Positions 58,860 through 64,000 of a DNA stretch of 64,000 nt are shown one piece after another. The notes below the pieces were generated by a model. The model did no database searches, was not told where the DNA came from, and saw nothing but the letters and a program-made list of their open reading frames with translations. Source of the stretch: Aliisedimentitalea scapharcae (GTDB lineage: Bacteria > Pseudomonadota > Alphaproteobacteria > Rhodobacterales > Rhodobacteraceae); assembly GCF_045277565.1 (NCBI RefSeq), contig NZ_CP123584.1:1612001-1676000 (forward strand). The letters run 5' to 3'. The position numbers and the translations under genes are program-made. Position 1 is the stretch's first letter. Every line of letters begins with the position of its first letter.

Positions 58860-59345
58860 TCAGCTTCGAATGCGGTGTGAGAGCTCGTGATACAGGGCCT
58901 TGCGCTCGTCCTCGGACAAAAAGGCACCGATTTCGACCTCACGACCATTGCCGCGTAGTGTGATGTAATAGGGCACCGGGCCGCCCTGTTCATGCATTTC
59001 AACGGTGGTCCAATAGCGGTTGCAGGACCAATCCTGCACCGCTCCGTGTGGATTGTGGCGCTCCAGCCGCGCTTCTTGCGGGCCGAGTTCCAGGATTTCG
59101 AGGATCCTTTGGTCGTGGCGATTGCGATCCAGAGCGTACCACATTCCCAAGACCGCCAGCGTCAGAAAGGGCAACAACCCCCACAGAACGACAGTTCCCA
59201 GAAAGGGCAGGAGGGGGAGAGCAATCAACACCGCAGTCCCCAGAATGAACCACTTGTGCGCCTTGGGCGGCAGTGATTGGTGGGGCCACAGCTGCAACAC
59301 CTGAAGCGGTTCGGTGGATGAGGTCGTGTTCCATTGATACGGCAT
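58860..59345 (-). CDS. DUF2244 membrane protein
   Basis: The 161-residue protein fits DUF2244: an N-terminal LQLWPHQSLPPKAHKWFILGTAVLIALPLLPFLGTVVLWGLLPFLTLAVLGMWYAL region with two helices and a C-terminal soluble domain DWSCNRYWTTVEMHEQGGPVPYYITLRGNGREVEIGAFLSEDERKALYHEL. Function unknown; in alphaproteobacteria it often lies near cytochrome c oxidase genes, and ctaD is 1.4 kb away. Cytosolic C-terminus is likely. Confidence 0.85.
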   Translation of the reverse strand: MPYQWNTTSSTEPLQVLQLWPHQSLPPKAHKWFILGTAVLIALPLLPFLGTVVLWGLLPFLTLAVLGMWYALDRNRHDQRILEILELGPQEARLERHNPHGAVQDWSCNRYWTTVEMHEQGGPVPYYITLRGNGREVEIGAFLSEDERKALYHELSHRIRS

Positions 59346-59484
59346 CTTGGGGTGGTTCTAGCACGTGATGTACGGGTGTCGAGCCTTCTGATGGTCGGGG
59401 GATGTCCCAAGCCAGGCTGGCGATTGTGCACCCAGGGACCATTTGAGGCGACTGCAAACGAGGGGGCGTTGGTCGAGACCGGGA

Positions 59485-60549
59485 TCAGAAGGCGTATTTC
59501 ACAGCCAACTGCAGACGATCCGAATCAAAGGACGCCCCGTTTCCCTGCGTGCGGTTGACCGTAAAGTATTCGGCCATCAGCGTGGTGTTCTTGCGCAGCG
59601 TGAAGAACGCCGACAGGTGCATCGAAGTCAACCGATCCGTATCTGTTCCAAAGGCCTGATTGACGTTCATCCAGTCAACTGTTGCAGCCAGTTTGAGCTT
59701 GGGGTTGACCTGTTGGGTTACGGTCAATGCTGCCGAATTGACGCCCACGGCATTTCCGCCGATTGTCAGCGCATTTCCAGTCAGCCCAGCATTGATGATA
59801 TCTGCAATGCCTTCGCCGGTTGTGACATTGGCCTTTACTTTGCCGCCTTGCCATAGCTCCAGAACCGTAGAGAAGTTCAGGCCCCAACCTTTGACCACAG
59901 CGCCGCTGATTGTCGTGTCCCGCCAAAGACCTGAAACCCGGACCATGCCGTTGTCCAACCCATGGCGCAGGGCCAGGGTATAGGCGACATCGCTTGTATT
60001 GCTCTTGTCCTGTTCGACCGAGGCAGAGAGGCTTGTACTGCCCCAGCCCTGATAGGTGTACCGGACCTGCGGCACCCGGGCTAACGGGTAGCCAAGGGAT
60101 GTCTGCAAGTCGACAGTATCGGCAATGTTTTCGACGGACATGAAGTTGGTCCAGTTCTGGCCAATCATCACACCATACCAGTCGACATAGGCGTGCCTCA
60201 GGCGGAGCGAGTCGTTGGCGCCAAAGAAATCACCTTCGAACTTGGCAAAAAGATTGTCGGGTCCGCGAACGTCAAACCCGATGCGGGTGTCATTCAGCTG
60301 TTGCCGGTTATAGCTGCCCGGAGGCCCGCCGGCGGGTAGCCCGATGTTCTTGAGCCCGCTCGTCGTGCCACCAAGATCAAAGCCGTCGTCCCATATGGCG
60401 TCAGCCTTGATGTATCCATAGGGTGTGATCGTCACGCCATGTCCCAGATCCAGGGTGAGCGGAGAGCTGTCCTCTCCCAGCACGGCACCAGGTTCGAATG
60501 TCAGAAAAAGGGAGCTGGCTAAGACTGTTAATCGGCTCGACGTTTTCAT
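59485..60549 (-). CDS. DcaP-like outer-membrane porin
   Basis: The 354-residue protein has a signal peptide (KTSSRLTVLASSLFLTFEPGAVLG, about residues 2-25), then a beta-barrel with alternating polar and hydrophobic strands ending in the terminal F (LAVKYAF). The early GYIKADAIWD, RIGFDVRGPDN and FAKFEGDFFG match the DcaP/porin-like family, which forms trimers for small anionic solutes. I start at ATG 60549; an upstream ATG at 60573 adds eight residues. No regulator is adjacent. Confidence 0.85.
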   Translation of the reverse strand: MKTSSRLTVLASSLFLTFEPGAVLGEDSSPLTLDLGHGVTITPYGYIKADAIWDDGFDLGGTTSGLKNIGLPAGGPPGSYNRQQLNDTRIGFDVRGPDNLFAKFEGDFFGANDSLRLRHAYVDWYGVMIGQNWTNFMSVENIADTVDLQTSLGYPLARVPQVRYTYQGWGSTSLSASVEQDKSNTSDVAYTLALRHGLDNGMVRVSGLWRDTTISGAVVKGWGLNFSTVLELWQGGKVKANVTTGEGIADIINAGLTGNALTIGGNAVGVNSAALTVTQQVNPKLKLAATVDWMNVNQAFGTDTDRLTSMHLSAFFTLRKNTTLMAEYFTVNRTQGNGASFDSDRLQLAVKYAF

Positions 60550-60692
60550 TGTTTCCGCGCCCTCATCCATCACTAAATAGTTATTTGAATACCCCTAAAT
60601 GGCCCCAAAATACACAGTTTGCGAAAAATGAAATTGGGGCTGTGTCAATTCTGATAAGGTCCCTTTTCTCGAAACGGATCGTGACCAACAAA

Positions 60693-60721
60693 AAAAAGGC
60701 CCCGCATTGCTGGGCCTTTTG
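60693..60721 (-). terminator. Terminator downstream of ctaD
   Basis: Arms AAAAGGCCC and GGGCCTTTT flanking an eight-base loop; A-run on one side and T-run on the other make it work in both directions. Confidence 0.88.
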
Positions 60722-60743
60722 TATTTCTTTGGTCAGAGCCGGA

Positions 60744-62414
60744 TCAGTGTGCGGGGCTCTTGTCCCAATCTTCCTGCTTTGGCAGCTGCTCGAACGTGTG
60801 TTCGGGCGGCGGCGATGGCAGGGTCCATTCCAGCGTATCTGCGTATTCATTCCAATAGTTGTTTTCGGTGATACGGGCACCGCGCAGCAAGGCGTGGATG
60901 ACGATACCAAAGAAAAGAATGAACGAAGCAAAGGCAATGAATGCACCGATCGAAGACACATAGTTCCACTGAGCAAAGGCTTCGGGATAGTCGATATAAC
61001 GGCGCGGCATGCCCTGACGACCCAGGAAGTGCTGTGGGAAGAAGGTCAGGTTGGCACCGATAAAGAACAGCCAGAAGTGGATTTTGCCCCAGAATTCCGA
61101 ATACTGACGACCGGTCATCTTGCCAAAGTAAAAGTACATCCCGGCAAAGATCGCAAAGACAGCACCCAACGACATCACATAGTGGAAGTGTGCAACCACA
61201 TAGTAAGTGTCATGATAGGCGCGGTCGACGCCAGCCTGGCTCAGAACCACACCGGTCACACCACCTGCGGTGAAAACAACCAGGAAGCCAAAGGCGAACA
61301 GCATTGGGGTTTTGAACTCGACCGACCCGCCCCACATGGTGGCAATCCAGCTAAAGATCTTGACCCCTGTCGGAACCGCGATGACCATCGTGGCCAGCAT
61401 AAAGTAGGCCTGTTGGTTCAGCGACATGCCGACGGTGTACATGTGGTGTGCCCACACGACAAAGCCCAACGCACCAATCGCGATGATCGCCCAGACCATT
61501 GGCAAATAACCAAAGACCGGCTTGCGCGAGAAGGTCGCAATGACGTGCGAGATGATGCCGAACCCGGGCAGGATCACGATGTAAACTTCGGGGTGACCAA
61601 AGAACCACAGGATGTGCTGATACAGGATCGGATCGCCGCCACCGGCAGGATCAAAGAAGGTAAAGCCAAAGTTGCGGTCCATCAGCAACATGGTGATTGC
61701 ACCCGCCAGAACCGGCAACGACAGCAGAATCAGCCACGAAGTGACAAAGATCGACCAGCTGAACAGCGGCACCTTGAACAGGGTCATGCCCGGGGCACGC
61801 ATGTTCAGGAAGGTGGTGATCATGTTGATCGCGCCCAGGATCGAAGAGGCACCCGAGACGTGAACCGCGAAAATCGCCAGGTCCATCGAGAAACCGCCTT
61901 CGTTGGTCGATAGCGGCGGGTACAGAACCCAGCCGACACCCGAACCCAACTGGTCATTGCCACCCGGAGCCAGGACCGAAGCCACGGCCAGCGAGGTGCC
62001 CGCAACATACAGCCAGAAGCTGAGGTTGTTCATCCGCGGGAACGCCATGTCCGGCGCACCGATCTGCAACGGCATGAAATAGTTGCCAAAACCGCCAAAC
62101 AGGGCAGGGATGACCACAAAGAACATCATCAGGATGCCGTGCGCGGTGATCAGCACGTTCCACAGATGGCCATTGGGAGTACATTCAGCGGCAGATGCGA
62201 ACAGACGCGCACCTTCCATACACATGTACTGTACGCCCGGGTCCATCAGTTCCAACCGCATGTAGACGGTGAAAGTGACCGAGATCAGGCCGACGATCGC
62301 CGAAACGATCAAATAAAGGATACCAATATCCTTGTGGTTGGTGCTCATGAACCAACGGGTAAAGAAACTCCGTTCGTCCTCGTGCCCGTGACCATGAATG
62401 GCTGCGTCTGCCAT
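60744..62414 (-). CDS. ctaD: Cytochrome c oxidase subunit I (aa3 type)
   Basis: The 556-residue membrane protein has 12 helices and the heme-copper ligands: heme a histidine in VLITAHGILMMFF, CuB histidine cross-linked to tyrosine in WFFGHPEVYIVILPGFG, HH in VWAHHMYTVGM and two histidines in VVAHFHYVMSLGA. D- and K-channel residues (DMAFPRMNN; PTGVKIF) are present. It reduces oxygen and pumps protons. No subunit II is adjacent, as common in Rhodobacterales where ctaD lies apart. An FnrL-type box sits 112 bases upstream of its start. Confidence 0.98.
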   Translation of the reverse strand: MADAAIHGHGHEDERSFFTRWFMSTNHKDIGILYLIVSAIVGLISVTFTVYMRLELMDPGVQYMCMEGARLFASAAECTPNGHLWNVLITAHGILMMFFVVIPALFGGFGNYFMPLQIGAPDMAFPRMNNLSFWLYVAGTSLAVASVLAPGGNDQLGSGVGWVLYPPLSTNEGGFSMDLAIFAVHVSGASSILGAINMITTFLNMRAPGMTLFKVPLFSWSIFVTSWLILLSLPVLAGAITMLLMDRNFGFTFFDPAGGGDPILYQHILWFFGHPEVYIVILPGFGIISHVIATFSRKPVFGYLPMVWAIIAIGALGFVVWAHHMYTVGMSLNQQAYFMLATMVIAVPTGVKIFSWIATMWGGSVEFKTPMLFAFGFLVVFTAGGVTGVVLSQAGVDRAYHDTYYVVAHFHYVMSLGAVFAIFAGMYFYFGKMTGRQYSEFWGKIHFWLFFIGANLTFFPQHFLGRQGMPRRYIDYPEAFAQWNYVSSIGAFIAFASFILFFGIVIHALLRGARITENNYWNEYADTLEWTLPSPPPEHTFEQLPKQEDWDKSPAH

Positions 62415-62525
62415 TTAGGTGCCTCCTGTTGCATGTCGAAAGGCACATCGGACCCCAGCAGGACCCAATGCGCCTAGATTCACATGAGTTTTAGAGTTTC
62501 AGGCGACCCGCTTCAATGGCCGAGT

Positions 62526-62539
62526 TTGATCTGGATCAA
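62526..62539. promoter_or_regulatory. Perfect FnrL/FNR box between ctaD and the HIT gene
   Basis: TTGAT-CTGG-ATCAA, exactly the FNR-type consensus. It is 112 bases from the ctaD start on the minus strand and 158 from the HIT gene on the plus strand. Repression of the high-oxygen oxidase under low oxygen would be the simplest meaning. Confidence 0.75.
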
Positions 62540-62696
62540 GATAAATTGCCGCGCCTGCTTGATGTGGAGACGGTCCGGCGAGATTCAAGGGGGGAAATCG
62601 GCAATTCTGATCCAGAGCGTTCGAGTTGCATGGCTTGACCTTGCCCCACCTGGGCCGCAGAAAACATATGACAGATATGACCAAGGAAACGTTTTC

Positions 62697-63110
62697 ATGA
62701 CCTACGACCCCGACAATATCTTTGCCAAGATCCTGCGCGGCGAAATTCCGTCCAACAAGGTGTATGAAGATGACGACACCTTTGCCTTTATGGATATCAT
62801 GCCGCGGGCCGACGGGCATCTGCTGGTGATCCCCAAAACGCCCTGCCGGAATGTTCTGGACGCCAGCCCCGAACAATTGGCGGCGGTCATGTCCACGGTT
62901 CAGAAAATGGCACAGACCGTATTGCGGGCGTTTTCGGCCGATGGGGTTACCATTCAGCAGTTCAACGAAGCGGCAGGCGGACAGGAAGTGTTCCACCTGC
63001 ATTTCCACGTTCTGCCGCGTCATGACGGGGTCAGCCTGCGGGCACCGGGCCAAATGGGTGACTTTGACGTCATTGCCGGGCATGCCGATCAGATCAGATC
63101 CGCGCTCTGA
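62697..63110 (+). CDS. HIT-family nucleotide hydrolase
   Basis: The 137-residue protein is a histidine-triad enzyme: NIFAKILRGEIPSNKVYEDDDTFAFMDIMPRADGHLLVIPK and the triad EVFHLHFHVLPR. HIT proteins hydrolyse adenosine phosphoramidates or AMP-lysine. I start at ATG 62697, after AAGGAAAC; the longer open frame upstream is non-coding in appearance. The intergenic region to ctaD is 282 bases and includes the FnrL box. Confidence 0.93.
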   Translation: MTYDPDNIFAKILRGEIPSNKVYEDDDTFAFMDIMPRADGHLLVIPKTPCRNVLDASPEQLAAVMSTVQKMAQTVLRAFSADGVTIQQFNEAAGGQEVFHLHFHVLPRHDGVSLRAPGQMGDFDVIAGHADQIRSAL

Positions 63111-63131
63111 ATCCGGGTCGCAACAAAAATT

Positions 63132-63157
63132 GCCGCCCCGCAAATGTGCGGAGCGGC
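63132..63157. terminator. Hairpin after the HIT gene
   Basis: GCCGC-C-CCGCA, loop AATG, TGCGG-A-GCGGC. One internal mismatch. No U-run on the plus strand; an A-run before it would give one on the minus strand. Confidence 0.4.
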
Positions 63158-63334
63158 GGGCTGTGCTGAAAAACTTGCAGTGTTATGCGTTACCGATCAA
63201 AATTCGAGATGAGAAACCTAACCGGTTCCCATTTGTTCGGGCCGCGATAAGATCGACGGGATAGATCCGTTCTGACCCTGTGGCGTTAATAACGGATCAA
63301 TATGTAGGTTTTTTGACAGGTCTATGGGCTTCAG

Positions 63335-64000
63335 TTGCAGCAACCGACACACGGGAACCATGGCGACACGCCGCATACACGTCGGATCACACGCGCACAG
63401 GTGGTGTCGACGATCTATGAATCTGTGATCAACCCGGCACAGTTCGAAACATTCCTGGACCTGTGGTCGCGCCATTTGCACGATACGGTCGCGTGGGATC
63501 AGGGCGACGCCCTATCGGACGGGTTTGAGGCCAGTGGAGATCTGGAGCAGGGGGGGGGCGGATGCCAGCCTGCACCAGCATTTCACCCAAGCCCAAAGAA
63601 TGTTTGAGAATATGGAATGTCTGGCACCGCAAACCGACATTCTGGATAGCGTTCGCCGGTCCAATGGGCTGATTTGGCGGTATCCGAAGACGGCCTGCTG
63701 CGGGCAGCCAGCGAGGCGGCGCAGATCTGGATGCCCGGAGCCGGGGCGCTGGCGGACCTGCGTGCACAGATCACCGGTCAGTCTCGTCAGGTGCTGGACC
63801 GCATGATCGACCAGTTGCACGAACAGTCGGTCAAAATGCTGACACCGGCTGTTCTGAGGGCCAGGACCCAGCCGCGCCATCTGATTGCGTGGCAGTCGCA
63901 CAATGGCGGCACGCCAGGACGGGCAGGGGGCACCGGCCCTGTTTGTTGATCATGGCTTTGGATTTTCAGTGGACGGCGCACGTCGCGCAGATGTTGGCCA
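63335..64000 (+). pseudogene. Multiply frameshifted reading frame, partial at the window edge
   Basis: Coherent protein-like sequence switches frame at least three times: first VVSTIYESVINPAQFETFLDLW (frame of 63335), then after a run of nine G (63550-63558) ADASLHQHFTQAQRMFENME in another frame, then near 63672 back to AVSEDGLLRAASEAAQIWMP, then near 63900 to APALFVDHGFGFSVDGA. Composition and helices are like the sensory part of a LuxR-type regulator, but no DNA-binding domain is reached before the window ends. Either a decayed gene, sequencing errors at homopolymers, or, for the first shift only, a phase-variable tract. Confidence 0.6.

Noticed and set aside
60498..61913. 471-residue plus-strand frame opposite ctaD
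   Set aside because: Shadow of the oxidase gene; glutamine/histidine/aspartate-rich and without domain pattern.

Overview
The window is chromosomal DNA of an alphaproteobacterium, almost certainly a marine Roseobacter-group member of the Rhodobacterales. The evidence is gene content and order: a DddP-like DMSP lyase, glyQ-DUF6446-glyS, folB-folP-glmM, tRNA-Tyr beside rlmB, GapR/DUF2312, CtrA-type boxes (TTAAC direct repeats) and FnrL-type boxes (TTGAT/C-N4-ATCAA). Coding density is high. I see no rRNA operon, insertion sequence, prophage or CRISPR array.

Layout. 1-5 kb: NnrU-like membrane protein, DUF2478 protein, tRNA-Tyr, rlmB, a zinc-ribbon gene that appears to start with ATT, a YHS protein and a CoA-binding protein. 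4.9-9.7 kb: hisE and hisF, then a LysR/SDR pair that separates them from hisA, then a DUF2147 protein. 9.8-16.6 kb: a livFGMH-type ABC transporter with its Tat-type binding protein, divergent from a ScfR-family regulator. 16.7-21.4 kb: response regulator, two-TM protein, a solute-symporter/histidine-kinase fusion, and an orphan FliM/FliN-type protein. 21.7-23.9 kb: a four-gene sulfur operon (persulfide-dioxygenase-like MBL, two YeeE/YedE halves, DUF442 phosphatase-like protein). 24.1-25.1 kb: small genes including gapR.

25.1-28.2 kb: a DddP-like lyase translationally coupled to a BesD/HalD-like Fe(II)/2OG oxygenase, with a divergent LysR regulator. 28.3-32.5 kb: folE2, trkH and a ThDP decarboxylase. 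32.7-34.5 kb: an exported trypsin-fold protein lacking the whole catalytic triad. 34.7-43.5 kb: glyQ, DUF6446, gltS, glyS, a PPDK-like enzyme and a SleB-type hydrolase. 43.6-48.6 kb: folB, folP, glmM, an EamA exporter and a secreted protein. 48.6-54.8 kb: ilvC, two Lrp regulators, a class V aminotransferase, a UbiH-type hydroxylase, a HAD phosphatase and a GntR regulator. 54.8-62.4 kb: an MshEN-glycosyltransferase fusion, carA, yqeY, DUF2244, a DcaP-like porin and ctaD. 62.7-64 kb: a HIT protein and a multiply frameshifted reading frame.

Most notable signals: (1) two copies of a long structured intergenic repeat (32477-32648 and 39794-40005) with conserved outer arms and variable inner hairpins; (2) the DddP-like lyase plus HxD-type 2OG oxygenase cassette; (3) a glycosyltransferase with tandem MshEN-like (c-di-GMP-binding) motifs under a perfect CtrA box; (4) the triad-less pseudoprotease; (5) the ATT-initiated zinc-ribbon gene. 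All calls are from reading the sequence and knowledge of the families; no database search was run.
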